Shown here: in pieces, positions 14,006-21,369 of the stretch
How positions within the stretch are numbered: position 1 is the first letter of the stretch
How the letters are laid out: every line of letters starts with the position of its first letter
Source of the DNA: a virus
Reading direction: 5' to 3' (one strand)
DNA: 64,000 bases
IMG/VR virus record: IMGVR_UViG_3300032304_000672
Coordinates: 1 to 64,000 of that record
Translations under genes and position numbers: made by a program
The notes under the pieces: model-generated
Seen by the model: the letters and a program-made list of their open reading frames with translations, nothing else
What the model was told of the DNA's origin: nothing
Databases searched by the model: none

Positions 14006-14318
14006 CTTCATCTTCTTCCTCCTCTTCGTCTTCTTCAAACATTGTATCCACAATGTACTCACGATTCATCATCCATTCAAGTACGTCATCGTTGTGCTGT
14101 TCCGCCCCGTACTCCAGAGAGAAGCCCTGGCCCGCCTCTACAGCCTCACAGAGGTGGTCCCACATCTCATCTATGGTGCAGTTCTGCTTGTAGGTCTCAT
14201 CCTCAAAGATGTTGTTAATGGTAGACCAAGTCCATAGCCAAACTAAGGATAGACCTAGGTCCGTTGTATCTAGAATCTTTAAACATTCATTTAGTTTATC
14301 TTTATCTTCAGGCTTCAT
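13998..14318 (-). CDS. Acidic hypothetical protein
   Basis: A 106-residue acidic, Trp-containing protein ending in a run of Asp and Glu (residues 94-106). The start MKPEDKDKLNEC overlaps the upstream stop. The poly-acidic tail could bind basic proteins. Confidence 0.55.
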   Translation of the reverse strand: MKPEDKDKLNECLKILDTTDLGLSLVWLWTWSTINNIFEDETYKQNCTIDEMWDHLCEAVEAGQGFSLEYGAEQHNDDVLEWMMNREYIVDTMFEEDEEEEEDEDE

Positions 14319-14574
14319 CCCGTGCTCCTTTCGCAAAAGCAATGTCATATGTCAATTTGTACAAATCTCCTAGAGCGTCAAGGTACCCTTCTAGGTGTAA
14401 GCGGTCCACGGTTTGGTCATACTGTTCGTCATCTTGATTTGTATATTCAGATAACTTCTTTTCTGTTTCAACCATTAGGACCTTTAGTTCCCCGTGCATT
14501 ATGTCAGCCCCGTCCATTCCGATGTTTATCATACGTTGCAAATGGGGCGGGAGCCCAATGTCTTCATTATTCAT
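14308..14574 (-). CDS. Hypothetical helical protein
   Basis: An 88-residue helical protein (LPPHLQRMINIG, then EKKLSEYTNQ). A phage-type promoter lies 27 nt upstream, inside the preceding gene, so part of the operon can be expressed separately. Confidence 0.6.
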   Translation of the reverse strand: MNNEDIGLPPHLQRMINIGMDGADIMHGELKVLMVETEKKLSEYTNQDDEQYDQTVDRLHLEGYLDALGDLYKLTYDIAFAKGARDEA

Positions 14575-14764
14575 TAATATACCTTTCGTTAGAGTTATTC
14601 ATTATATCAGTAGCCACTGACAATAAATGTTCGGTTGCCATAATTTGTCCCTGGATATTAATCTTAGATTGAACATTGTAATCACCCTCTAAGTCCTGGT
14701 TAAGACTAATTAGATGTAACTTCATATACTCCAGGAAGTATGATGATTTAGTTTGTGTAGTCAA
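14567..14764 (-). CDS. Hypothetical helical protein
   Basis: A 65-residue, mostly helical protein (YFLEYMKLHLISLNQDLEGD). Its coding sequence contains the phage-type promoter of the next gene. Overlaps neighbours on both sides. Confidence 0.55.
   Translation of the reverse strand: MTTQTKSSYFLEYMKLHLISLNQDLEGDYNVQSKINIQGQIMATEHLLSVATDIMNNSNERYINE
14601..14623 (-). promoter_or_regulatory. Phage-type promoter inside a gene
   Basis: Minus-strand TTGTCAG and TATAAT with 11-nt spacing; reads toward the gene 14308-14574. Confidence 0.75.
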
Positions 14765-14930
14765 AGTAACCCTCCGCCCACAGACCTTGCAAGAAACTAA
14801 CAGCGTCTTCCAAGTCTTTCCTCAAAGGCTCCTTGTTCATTAAATCGGACGGGGTCCTAAGATAAAAAAGCTTTGAATCGTGTACAGCATTAATCATTCT
14901 ATTTAGATCAGACTCAGTGTAACCTAGCAT
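14748..14930 (-). CDS. Hypothetical protein
   Basis: A 60-residue protein (MLGYTESDLNRMINAVHDSK, later FLQGLWAEGYFDY) in the seven-gene overlapping operon. No family recognised. Confidence 0.55.
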   Translation of the reverse strand: MLGYTESDLNRMINAVHDSKLFYLRTPSDLMNKEPLRKDLEDAVSFLQGLWAEGYFDYTN

Positions 14931-15109
14931 AGGTCATACTCCATATCCCAAGATACATCAGGCCAATTTAAATCATATCTTGCGCTATCAACTTCACCTA
15001 AATCGTTTAGGTGTAGATTAATTTTCTCGTGTGCTTCTTTCTCATTATTGGCCATTACTGCACCTTCTAATTTAATTACAAATCCATACTTATTCAAAGT
15101 AGTCCTCAT
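14924..15109 (-). CDS. Hypothetical protein
   Basis: A 61-residue protein with beta-alpha-beta character (KYGFVIKLEGAVMANNEKEA), similar in style to the small protein at 2248-2391. Overlaps neighbours by a few bases. Confidence 0.55.
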   Translation of the reverse strand: MRTTLNKYGFVIKLEGAVMANNEKEAHEKINLHLNDLGEVDSARYDLNWPDVSWDMEYDLC

Positions 15110-15308
15110 CTCCTTCTGTTAGGTTATAGAATTTATTAAATTCAGATTGAATAAACTCATCTCCTGACATTTCAGCAAATTGTTTATCTGCATAATATTG
15201 CCCTTCGTCAAGATTACTATTAATCCAATCTTCAAGTAATTGTTCTGCTATATCTTGGTAGCAAGCGTCAATTACCATTTGATTTACATCTTCTAAGAAA
15301 CTAGCCAT
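15090..15308 (-). CDS. Acidic hypothetical protein
   Basis: A 72-residue acidic helical protein (MASFLEDVNQMVIDACYQDI) that starts within the end of the Api92-like gene. Function unknown. Confidence 0.55.
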   Translation of the reverse strand: MASFLEDVNQMVIDACYQDIAEQLLEDWINSNLDEGQYYADKQFAEMSGDEFIQSEFNKFYNLTEGDEDYFE

Positions 15309-16092
15309 TTAGCGCTTCCTCCTGTGTGTAGGTTTTCAAAGGTAATAATACACTATGGGTCTGACATTCTTTCATAGCCACCTCATCCTGCCAAGAGCCT
15401 TCATTACATTCTGAGCAGAATTCACCGCAGTCATCTTCACAATAACTTAATGTATCGTAAGACTGGCAAGCATAGCAACGATTCTCATATTCAACTAATT
15501 CTTTTACTTCACCACGGACAATCTCATATTCCCCACCCCAACCTGTTTCTTCCTCAAACTCTAATGTAAGCAGGCAGTTAGGAACAAGATTACTTAGTTT
15601 AGTTAAGATAGTTACAGCAGGTGACCAAGCCGTCTCATACTTATAGACAACCCAGTTGTCATCACCTTCTGATTTATATTCAAGCAATTCCGTATTTGGA
15701 TATTTATCACCGTCACGGACGGCTACATCCCATTTAGTTCCCCAGTTGGAGTTATTCCACGAATACCAATCCTTCTGTGTCTTAGCAAACTCAACAGATT
15801 TGCGGAACCAATCAGGGTCATTCTGAATATCTATACCACCACGAGAAGGCTGGCAGGCATACTCTTCATCAGTAATACCTTCATCTTTATATGAGTGAAT
15901 ATTGAAGAAAGCAAAGACAGGATTAGAATAACTTACCTGTTCAATTTTGGTGGGGAATCCTGAAAGACTAATATCACCCATACCATAAGTCTCTTGTGCT
16001 AATGTAAATGGACTATTCAGTCTATCCTTGATATAATCAACTTCTGACTTTGGTCCTTGAATTGTTAACGTATTGTAACACCAATTTGGCAT
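15301..16092 (-). CDS. Api92-like (DUF1281/YubB) ferredoxin-fold protein
   Basis: The 263-residue protein starts MPNWCYNTLTIQGPKSEVDY and contains NSNWGTKWDV, the two hallmarks of the Api92-like/YubB family found on phages and plasmids (function unknown). Residues 205-238 add a Cys-rich zinc-ribbon-like end (CYACQSYD, CEDDCGEFCSEC). It is first gene of the seven-gene operon down to 13443, behind a phage-type promoter. Confidence 0.85.
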   Translation of the reverse strand: MPNWCYNTLTIQGPKSEVDYIKDRLNSPFTLAQETYGMGDISLSGFPTKIEQVSYSNPVFAFFNIHSYKDEGITDEEYACQPSRGGIDIQNDPDWFRKSVEFAKTQKDWYSWNNSNWGTKWDVAVRDGDKYPNTELLEYKSEGDDNWVVYKYETAWSPAVTILTKLSNLVPNCLLTLEFEEETGWGGEYEIVRGEVKELVEYENRCYACQSYDTLSYCEDDCGEFCSECNEGSWQDEVAMKECQTHSVLLPLKTYTQEEALNG

Positions 16093-16117
16093 TTTATTTC
16101 CTTTCGCTAATAACCCA

Positions 16118-16140
16118 ATTATATACTAGACCACTGACAT
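16118..16140 (-). promoter_or_regulatory. Phage-type promoter
   Basis: Minus-strand ATGTCAGT and TATAAT with 11-nt spacing; leader carries CGAAAGGAAATAAA before ATG 16092. Confidence 0.85.
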
Positions 16141-16185
16141 TTGGAATACCTTTTGGGTGTGTTCCACACCACATTTTCCAAGCTA

Positions 16186-16264
16186 TGTGGTCAAGATCAC
16201 AAAATTTCAGGGGAATTATATTGACTTCCGTAAAAGAGATATGATACCCTCACCTGTTGCGGGC
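16186..16264 (-). promoter_or_regulatory. Composite upstream element E1
   Basis: Plus-strand reading: TGTGG-N6-TCACA (16186-16201), AGGG (16209), 16 nt, CGTAA (16229), then TGCGGGC (16258; one base longer than in most copies). It lies upstream of the promoter at 16118. The remainder of the gap 16093-16441 holds only this element, the promoter and hairpins. Confidence 0.75.
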
Positions 16265-16272
16265 AAACAAAA

Positions 16273-16296
16273 ATCCCCCAGGGCAAGCTGGGGGAT
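16273..16296. terminator. Hairpin terminator
   Basis: ATCCCCCAG pairs perfectly with CTGGGGGAT across a 6-nt loop; on the minus strand TTTTTGTTTG follows. A second hairpin GGTCC/GGACC lies near 16402-16415, closer to the end of the gene at 16442. Confidence 0.75.
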
Positions 16297-16441
16297 CAGA
16301 TAAGTAAGGCTGCTAGCAGAACGAAAGGAATTTAGTAAACGCTGCTTTATTTAACGACTTGGGGAAAACCCTAGTAGCCGCACCATACTTTAATGAAAAG
16401 GTCCGCTAGGACCTATTCATATTATAGCATATCTTAGTTAA

Positions 16442-16846
16442 CTAAACTGGGACAACAACATCTGCGTACTTCTCAACGAAGTTACTCAGGTCCATAGTAA
16501 AGAGCGCTTCATTGCTCATCCCATTAACCTTGTTATCCAAATCATTCCTTGGCGCCTCTTCGTGAAGACTGAATGTCTGCTGCTGGAAATCGACAATAGC
16601 AATCTTGTGCTCGTTATCGCCAATCTCATTTACGTGCAAGCCCCATCCAGTTTCCATATTCCACTGGTCCGCAATCATATTACTGATTGTGATACGTGTT
16701 GCATATGAAGGGTCATTCCAACGAGGACGTGCTTTAAACACTGCCTCTGCTAGATTCGCTAGCATTTTATGGCCTGCCCAGTGACCGTATAGTACAATTG
16801 TATTTCCGTTAGGTTGGACGAATCCAAAGTTTGCTCTATCTCCCAT
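16442..16846 (-). CDS. Conserved phage protein (MGDRANF family)
   Basis: A 134-residue protein starting MGDRANFGFVQPNG and continuing IVLYGHWAG, an opening shared by many phage and some plasmid proteins of unknown function. It is complete and ends VVVPV. Last gene of the operon from 17414, overlapping the upstream stop by one base. Confidence 0.8.
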   Translation of the reverse strand: MGDRANFGFVQPNGNTIVLYGHWAGHKMLANLAEAVFKARPRWNDPSYATRITISNMIADQWNMETGWGLHVNEIGDNEHKIAIVDFQQQTFSLHEEAPRNDLDNKVNGMSNEALFTMDLSNFVEKYADVVVPV

Positions 16847-17055
16847 TACATTTCCGCCTTTTCTAGTTGAGGTACTTCTTCGGTTTTATTCAATTCTATC
16901 ATTTCAAAGGAGACCTTGTCAAGGGCCTCTTTGTTTTTATTATAGTGGTGGTGGCAAAAGAAAAGCTCACCATCTACTAGTTTAATTAGATACATAGCCT
17001 GAGCTGTACCGCATTGATCACAGCCGATCCATCTAGTTAGATCCTCAGAGGTCAT
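16846..17055 (-). CDS. DUF7455-like zinc protein
   Basis: The 69-residue protein has CDQCGTAQAMYLIKL then GELFFCHHHYNKNK, the C-x2-C...C-x-H-H layout of the actinobacterial DUF7455 family (known from Streptomyces and actinophages, function unknown). I chose ATG 17055, which overlaps the end of the upstream 51-residue gene, over a longer in-frame start. Confidence 0.75.
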   Translation of the reverse strand: MTSEDLTRWIGCDQCGTAQAMYLIKLVDGELFFCHHHYNKNKEALDKVSFEMIELNKTEEVPQLEKAEM

Positions 17056-17200
17056 AGTCAACGGTTCCAAATTCAATACGGTCTGCAATGTCATCGTATA
17101 CTTGGCCATCATCCTCAGACTCAGCCCACACACGAATGTTTGCGACAATTACTTCACGAGCAAATTTGACGCCGTCTTCAAAACCATCTTGGTAATCCAT
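17045..17200 (-). CDS. Conserved 51-residue phage protein
   Basis: The protein reads MDYQDGFEDGVKFAREVIVA... and ends DRIEFGTVDYDL. I recall this short family in several actinophages; the role is unknown. AAGGAGATAAA precedes ATG. It overlaps the DUF7455-like gene by 11 bp. Confidence 0.7.
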   Translation of the reverse strand: MDYQDGFEDGVKFAREVIVANIRVWAESEDDGQVYDDIADRIEFGTVDYDL

Positions 17201-17201
17201 T

Positions 17202-17414
17202 TTATCTCCTTGTATATCCTGTCGGTTCGTAGTCTGATGTATAACTCTCTGTGAGATTATACTTATCTCGAATCCGACTTACTTTCTCAATGCTACCAGT
17301 TCCGATGTTGAATGTCAACGGTGATAATGCAGTTGGGTCCAGCCCAATCATCTGAGCATCCCAATAGGCCATCTCCATAGATAGCCTATCGGGAGCAGTC
17401 AACTCAAAATACAT
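17202..17414 (-). CDS. Conserved small phage protein
   Basis: A 70-residue protein (MYFELTAPDRLSMEMAYWDA, later SRIRDKYNLTESY). The tail is basic. It overlaps the upstream gene by one base and belongs to the same operon. Function unknown. Confidence 0.6.
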   Translation of the reverse strand: MYFELTAPDRLSMEMAYWDAQMIGLDPTALSPLTFNIGTGSIEKVSRIRDKYNLTESYTSDYEPTGYTRR

Positions 17415-17869
17415 TATGCTTCCCTCACATTACAAACTTCTTGGTCACCAATTTCAATGTTACCATTGTTTGATTCAGCAAAGATAGCATCTGTAATTTC
17501 TGACTCAAGGTCTAAGTCATAATCATTTTCAAGAATGTTGTAAGAATATGTTCCGCTAACTTCGATAGATGCGGTCCACTCAACTTCCTTAATTAATTCA
17601 ATTGATAGCGCTTCAGCAATTTCACGCAATGTGTCTTGGTCTTGTGAGTCTGCATATGCCTCGCAGATAATTTCCTTAACTGCATCAATCTTGCCATTTA
17701 GAACGCCGTTAGTCTTCTGTGCTTGACGGGCATTGTGCAGGTCCCATTCAATTGATGTAACCTTATCAGTTGCATATTCTGCATCTGAATATCCACGGAT
17801 AACTTTATAGGTTACCAATAGATTAGGGTTATATGTATCAGGCACCGTTACTGTGTTTGTCTCTTCCAT
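17414..17869 (-). CDS. Acidic hypothetical protein, short form
   Basis: The 151-residue product MEETNTVTVPDTYN... is acidic with an alternating beta/helix pattern. ATG 17869 has a strong site (GGAAGGAAATAAA) and a dedicated phage-type promoter at 17898-17920. The same frame continues upstream without a stop to ATG 18049, so a longer form can also exist. The main product is more likely the short one because of the promoter and ribosome site. Confidence 0.7.
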   Translation of the reverse strand: MEETNTVTVPDTYNPNLLVTYKVIRGYSDAEYATDKVTSIEWDLHNARQAQKTNGVLNGKIDAVKEIICEAYADSQDQDTLREIAEALSIELIKEVEWTASIEVSGTYSYNILENDYDLDLESEITDAIFAESNNGNIEIGDQEVCNVREA

Positions 17870-18049
17870 TTTATTTCCTTCCGTTTCTGTTGGTTGTATT
17901 GTAGCATCTTCGACTGACAATAACACTGTACTATTGTTACACGGGCATGTGATATTAGTCACAGGCTGAAATGCATCGGGACATGTAAATTCAATTAAAG
18001 AATCACATGTACTGCACACGTATGTATATTTACTCCAGGTTTGTGTCAT
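17414..18049 (-). CDS. Long form of the same frame with N-terminal zinc ribbon
   Basis: From ATG 18049 the frame adds 60 residues with a Cys4 zinc ribbon: VCSTCDS and TCPD, then TCPCNN. A second phage-type promoter at 18056-18078 ends 6 nt before this ATG, so this mRNA would be leaderless. Alternatively the 60-residue part was once a separate gene whose stop was lost. The spacer and internal promoter are translated as VEDATIQPTETEGNK. Confidence 0.5.
   Translation of the reverse strand: MTQTWSKYTYVCSTCDSLIEFTCPDAFQPVTNITCPCNNSTVLLSVEDATIQPTETEGNKMEETNTVTVPDTYNPNLLVTYKVIRGYSDAEYATDKVTSIEWDLHNARQAQKTNGVLNGKIDAVKEIICEAYADSQDQDTLREIAEALSIELIKEVEWTASIEVSGTYSYNILENDYDLDLESEITDAIFAESNNGNIEIGDQEVCNVREA
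17898..17920 (-). promoter_or_regulatory. Phage-type promoter inside the long frame
   Basis: Minus-strand TTGTCAGT and TACAAT with 11-nt spacing. Confidence 0.8.
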
Positions 18050-18055
18050 GCGAGT

Positions 18056-18078
18056 ATTGTACAGGACCCCACTGACAT
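18056..18078 (-). promoter_or_regulatory. Phage-type promoter, leaderless
   Basis: Minus-strand ATGTCAGT and TACAAT with 11-nt spacing; 6 nt from -10 to ATG 18049. Confidence 0.8.
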
Positions 18079-18087
18079 TTACAATAG

Positions 18088-18147
18088 AATTCAGGGCTTT
18101 TTTTATGTGATCCGTAACACAGAAATCCTGCCTTCAATGTTGCGGGC
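18088..18147 (-). promoter_or_regulatory. Composite upstream element E2
   Basis: Plus-strand reading: GAATTC, AGGG (18093), 16 nt, CGTAA (18113), 23 nt, TGCGGGC (18141). It lacks the Crp-like palindrome and lies directly upstream of the promoter at 18056. Confidence 0.75.
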
Positions 18148-18175
18148 GTCTCATATATTGAGAATCAAATCTTAG

Positions 18176-18249
18176 CGATCCATATCGGACTTGAACCGAC
18201 GGCCTCTACCGTGACAGGGTAGCGCTCTAACCAACTGAGCTAATGGACC
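18176..18249 (-). tRNA. tRNA-Asp (GTC)
   Basis: The minus strand folds into a full cloverleaf: acceptor GGTCCAT with ATGGATC (one G-U pair), anticodon loop CTGTCAC giving GTC, and T-arm with GGTTCAAGTCC. No CCA is encoded. It sits alone, 9 kb from the other tRNAs, between two phage-type units. Confidence 0.92.
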
Positions 18250-18290
18250 TAATGGTGAGCAGTTTTAAATCTTGCTCAGGATTTTTTTAT

Positions 18291-19295
18291 TTAGAAAGTT
18301 GCAACCATTCGATACAACTTATTTTTTTCTGCGGTTAGAATTGGGTCAAACCCTGATGCACCCGCCATAAGAGTTTCACCATTGCCACGACCTGAACGAT
18401 AGTAATCAAGGCGCTCAGTTAGTGCATTGAACGCACCCCACTTTGTTCCCTTGATTGTAGCGTTAGTTGGTGAGTTGTGATACAAATCGTCAATGAGAAC
18501 AACTTTGTTTTCCCATTTCTTCAATGAACCCTTCAAATCCTTGTCAGGCTTAGGATAGATTGTCTGAATCAACTTAGAGAATTCAGCATCGGTGATTGCT
18601 TGTGAGTAAAGTGCCTTTGCTTGAACTTCGAATTCATCAAAGTATCCAAGAGCAAGCCCAAGAGTTTCACGAGCAACTTGAATGCGACCTTCAACAGATT
18701 GCGTGTGGCGAATCTTGAAAGATTGCTTAGCATTCTTCATTGCAAGGTTTAGCGTGTTTTGGCATACAACACGAACAGGTGTAACGGCTGCTTGAACAGC
18801 AACAGAACCATCGTGTGAAGTCCAGACAATGAGATAAAGTTTTGTCTCATCGTTGGCGCCTTGTGGGTCAAGAACCATTGTGCGTGGAATGTCCACAGTT
18901 CCGAACACAACTTTGCCCTTCTTTAGTGAGCCAGCAGATTCCCAACGGCAATCAGCATTGGCATCGTGAATTGCATCAGCGAATGCAAACAGTTCTTCAT
19001 TCTGAACTGGCTTGTAACGTTTTCCAACAGTTGCGAGAACATCAGTTCCGCCGTTGAATGGATTGTCACGAATGACAAGAGATGCTTCTGAAACATCATT
19101 CCAAGATTCTGAAATGTGGTCAGTTAGTGGAGACAAGCGAACATTCCAATTTGCTAACTTTGCTTCTTCAAGCATTGTTGCAGTTGTAACTTCCTCATCT
19201 TTTGTGAAGATACGATTTGCAAGGTTGTGCCAAGCAGGTGCGCCACGAAGAGCAAATGCAACTTCGCCGTTTTCGACTTCGAGATTGTGAGCCAT
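18291..19295 (-). CDS. DUF932 / phage-plasmid-like protein
   Basis: The 334-residue protein has the DUF932 layout: GAPAWHNLANRIF near the start, VGKRYKPVQNEELF, and VTPVRVVCQNTLNLAM in the middle. The family is common on phages and plasmids and its role is unknown. It is complete, has a phage-type promoter and is monocistronic. Codon choice seems richer in G/C-ending codons than its tiny neighbours. Confidence 0.9.
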   Translation of the reverse strand: MAHNLEVENGEVAFALRGAPAWHNLANRIFTKDEEVTTATMLEEAKLANWNVRLSPLTDHISESWNDVSEASLVIRDNPFNGGTDVLATVGKRYKPVQNEELFAFADAIHDANADCRWESAGSLKKGKVVFGTVDIPRTMVLDPQGANDETKLYLIVWTSHDGSVAVQAAVTPVRVVCQNTLNLAMKNAKQSFKIRHTQSVEGRIQVARETLGLALGYFDEFEVQAKALYSQAITDAEFSKLIQTIYPKPDKDLKGSLKKWENKVVLIDDLYHNSPTNATIKGTKWGAFNALTERLDYYRSGRGNGETLMAGASGFDPILTAEKNKLYRMVATF

Positions 19296-19325
19296 TTATT
19301 TCCTTTCGATTAGTTGTTGATTGCA

Positions 19326-19348
19326 ATTATAACAGGTGGCACTGACAT
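19326..19348 (-). promoter_or_regulatory. Phage-type promoter of DUF932 gene
   Basis: Minus-strand ATGTCAGT and TATAAT with 11-nt spacing. Here a TAGACA also sits 17 nt from the -10 and could act as a normal -35. Confidence 0.85.
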
Positions 19349-19385
19349 TGTCTAGATTAGTTAGTCATTTGTCCGAATTGTCTGG

Positions 19386-19463
19386 GGTGATCATTATCAC
19401 AAATTTTTGGGGGTTTTCCACAGGTAGTCGTAAGGCTGTGGATAACCCCGCAGCTCTGCGGGC
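19386..19463 (-). promoter_or_regulatory. Composite upstream element E3
   Basis: Plus-strand reading: GGTGA-N6-TCACA (19386-19401), GGGG (19409), CGTAA (19429), TGCGGGC (19457). TTTTCCACAG (19414-19423) and CTGTGGATAA (19436-19445) form an inverted DnaA-box-like pair around CGTAA. Confidence 0.78.
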
Positions 19464-19475
19464 AGCTGGGGAAAT

Positions 19476-19499
19476 AGGGCGGGAATAAGATCCCGCCCT
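19476..19499. terminator. Hairpin terminator
   Basis: AGGGCGGGA pairs perfectly with TCCCGCCCT across 6 nt, just after the gene at 19506-19745. Confidence 0.75.
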
Positions 19500-19505
19500 A
19501 AGTCT

Positions 19506-19745
19506 TTAGATTAGTTTAGTTAATTCAGTTTTCTTAGGAAGAACGTCCATTGGTAAAAACAAAGCAGTTGTTTTCTTTTTCTTTATGTTGTCATAAACAA
19601 ACGCTTTAATGTTTCCTTGAAATCTGCGTAGATTAGAAAATACCATTTCAGTTAAGTATTCTTTATCTACACCTTGCTCAGAGTAAAGAGTTAAATCGTT
19701 AGCCTTTACTTCATCATAGATTTCAATTCTATAACGATTTTTCAT
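19506..19745 (-). CDS. Hypothetical protein
   Basis: A 79-residue basic protein (MKNRYRIEIYDEVKANDLTL, later NIKKKKTTALFLPMD). It has a normally spaced promoter at 19773-19802 rather than the phage type. Function unknown. Confidence 0.6.
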   Translation of the reverse strand: MKNRYRIEIYDEVKANDLTLYSEQGVDKEYLTEMVFSNLRRFQGNIKAFVYDNIKKKKTTALFLPMDVLPKKTELTKLI

Positions 19746-19772
19746 TTTGTTCCTTTGTTAGTAGGGATACGA

Positions 19773-19802
19773 ATTATAGCATTGGGACGTATAGTTTGTC
19801 TA
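19773..19802 (-). promoter_or_regulatory. Canonical-spacing promoter
   Basis: Minus-strand TAGACA, 18-nt spacer, TATAAT (19778-19773). Confidence 0.6.
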
Positions 19803-19890
19803 GCCCCGTAGGGTTGAGCAGTTTTGCGACTTACTCAGGTCGTTTGGGTTTAGGTGTCTAGACTTTGTGTGCTAACCCCCCAAAACCTAT

Positions 19891-20307
19891 TTAGAGATAC
19901 TTAGCAATCTGCTTCATTGTAGAAGCATTTACTGTTTCCTCATCTGTCATTTTGAGAATTGTTAGGGCATTTGTAATGTCCTCTTTCATCTCACGATAAC
20001 TGTGCTGATGGATTTGCTCAAAATCCTTTTCAGGTTCAGCAGGGAAGTTGCCTTCCTTTGTGATAATGTCAAAATCAACATTGAGAGTGTTGTTCCATTG
20101 ACGATAGTTTGTGCGAAGGTTCTCAGCCTTTGAGAAGTTAGCAATAGCCCACTTACCAATTTCCTTTTTCCACGCTTCTACTGCTTTCTGAAACTTTGCT
20201 TCTTTTTCTGATTGTGAAGCATAGTCTTTCTCTAGTGTTGCTAGACGAGTTTCTAGTGCCTTGATTACTTTGGTAGTTGCTACCTTTACTGTGATTTGTC
20301 TTGACAT
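19891..20307 (-). CDS. Hypothetical coiled-coil protein
   Basis: A 138-residue protein starting MSRQITVKVATTKVIKALET, with a long charged coiled coil (residues 14-55) and a C-terminal helix ending STMKQIAKYL. I chose ATG 20307, directly behind the CGAAAGGGAA site, rather than an in-frame ATG that would place the promoter inside the gene. Function unknown. Confidence 0.65.
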   Translation of the reverse strand: MSRQITVKVATTKVIKALETRLATLEKDYASQSEKEAKFQKAVEAWKKEIGKWAIANFSKAENLRTNYRQWNNTLNVDFDIITKEGNFPAEPEKDFEQIHQHSYREMKEDITNALTILKMTDEETVNASTMKQIAKYL

Positions 20308-20338
20308 TTTTTCCCTTTCGTTTAGTTTGTTTGGTTGT

Positions 20339-20361
20339 ATTGTATCAGGTGCTACTGACAT
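20339..20361 (-). promoter_or_regulatory. Phage-type promoter
   Basis: Minus-strand ATGTCAGT and TACAAT with 11-nt spacing. A TCCACC/GGTGGA hairpin follows at 20363-20378. Confidence 0.8.
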
Positions 20362-20439
20362 TTCCACCCGAAGGTGGAGAGTTCTTACTTACGACATTGG
20401 ACTAGAACACTCTCTAAACTGTCCCTGTTTCGATTTTAT

Positions 20440-20595
20440 TTAGTTGTTAGGTGCGCTAGTCCAGCGTTCCTTGCCATTTACATCAAGCAGGATACGATTT
20501 GTTCCGCTAGGGTGATTATCAACCGCCTTGATAACTCCTGTGATACCGCTTGTTGTTGTTGTGTAGGTCTGACCTACTTCTAGTGTTGTTGTCAT
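20440..20595 (-). CDS. Conserved small beta-rich protein
   Basis: A 51-residue protein MTTTLEVGQTYTTTTSGITG... ending GKERWTSAPNN, a pattern of an SH3-like beta barrel. I chose the ATG behind CGAAAGGAAAC; a longer frame would include the promoter. Function unknown. Confidence 0.65.
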   Translation of the reverse strand: MTTTLEVGQTYTTTTSGITGVIKAVDNHPSGTNRILLDVNGKERWTSAPNN

Positions 20596-20620
20596 TTTGT
20601 TTCCTTTCGCTAGGGTTGTT

Positions 20621-20643
20621 ATTATACAGGGTGGGTCTGACAT
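20621..20643 (-). promoter_or_regulatory. Phage-type promoter
   Basis: Minus-strand ATGTCAG and TATAAT with 11-nt spacing. Confidence 0.82.
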
Positions 20644-20678
20644 TTTCCACCCCAATCTTATTATTTGAGATGATAAGC

Positions 20679-20696
20679 GTGTGAGTAATCTCACAC
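20679..20696. promoter_or_regulatory. Crp-like palindrome or terminator
   Basis: CGTGTGAGTAATCTCACACG is a perfect palindrome with arms around TGTGA-N6-TCACA. It sits both upstream of the promoter at 20621 and just after the gene at 20711, so it may be an operator, a hairpin terminator, or both. Confidence 0.55.
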
Positions 20697-20710
20697 GCCT
20701 ATCTTGATCC

Positions 20711-20980
20711 CTAGTCCTCGTATTGAGGGAGCCACGCTTCTAGGTGGTGAGCATCTACTATTGCAGACGCAGGGCAGGAAGTCTGACCTCGCCAAGTGAT
20801 ACCTTCAGGAAGATTAATCTCTCGACTATACTCCTCATCATAGAACGCATCAATAGCGTCTATGCAAGGTTGCACCATTGAGACGGGAACGGGTGGGTAA
20901 TGATTACCTTGTAAGTGATAGGCAAGTCCTGCCTCTAGTCCTAATTCTTCTTCTAGTGCTAACGCTGTTGTGTATCCCAT
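20711..20980 (-). CDS. Hypothetical protein
   Basis: An 89-residue acidic protein starting MGYTTALALEEELGLEAGLA, later PEGITWRGQTSCPASA. The start overlaps the upstream stop in TAATG, so the longer in-frame start was not used. Function unknown. Confidence 0.62.
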   Translation of the reverse strand: MGYTTALALEEELGLEAGLAYHLQGNHYPPVPVSMVQPCIDAIDAFYDEEYSREINLPEGITWRGQTSCPASAIVDAHHLEAWLPQYED

Positions 20981-21204
20981 TAGATAGTTTCCTTTACTGT
21001 TAATTCTGCCCAAGTGTTATTTTCATTTGCTACTGTTAGTGTGTTAGACATAGCAAGAGCGTTAATTGTTGCATCCTTACACATTTGCTGAATTGCAGTT
21101 TCATCAAGAGCAATTAGCGCAGGCAATAAGTTTGCAGGGATTTTATCCAAGTCAATAATTGCCTCGAATACTACTGTGTGTGGAACTTTCATTAGGTTAG
21201 ACAT
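20980..21204 (-). CDS. Hypothetical protein
   Basis: A 74-residue protein (MSNLMKVPHTVVFEAIIDLD, then a helical middle and TWAELTVKETI). First gene of a two-gene unit with a phage-type promoter and CGAAAGGTAAC site. A second ATG four codons later is also possible. Confidence 0.62.
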   Translation of the reverse strand: MSNLMKVPHTVVFEAIIDLDKIPANLLPALIALDETAIQQMCKDATINALAMSNTLTVANENNTWAELTVKETI

Positions 21205-21233
21205 TTGTTACCTTTCGTTGTTGGAATAATGGT

Positions 21234-21256
21234 ATTTTACACTAAGCCACTGACAT
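21234..21256 (-). promoter_or_regulatory. Phage-type promoter
   Basis: Minus-strand ATGTCAGT and TAAAAT with 11-nt spacing. Confidence 0.8.
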
Positions 21257-21288
21257 TACCTAATCCATTATGGGCGTGTCGCAGCTTT

Positions 21289-21366
21289 TGTGAGATTAAT
21301 CACAAAATTTCAGGGTTATCCACAACTAGTCCGTAAGCCTGTGGATAAACCCGCAGTATTGCGGGC
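21289..21366 (-). promoter_or_regulatory. Composite upstream element E4
   Basis: The most complete copy. Plus-strand reading: TGTGA-N6-TCACA (21289-21304), AGGG (21312), CGTAA (21332), TGCGGGC (21360), with inverted TTATCCACAA (21316-21325) and CTGTGGATAA (21339-21348) flanking CGTAA. Confidence 0.82.
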
Positions 21367-21369
21367 CCT

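Noticed and set aside
20308-20367. A longer N-terminus for the protein ending at 19891
   Set aside because: It would place the phage-type promoter and ribosome binding site inside the coding region; the ATG at 20307 sits at the expected distance.
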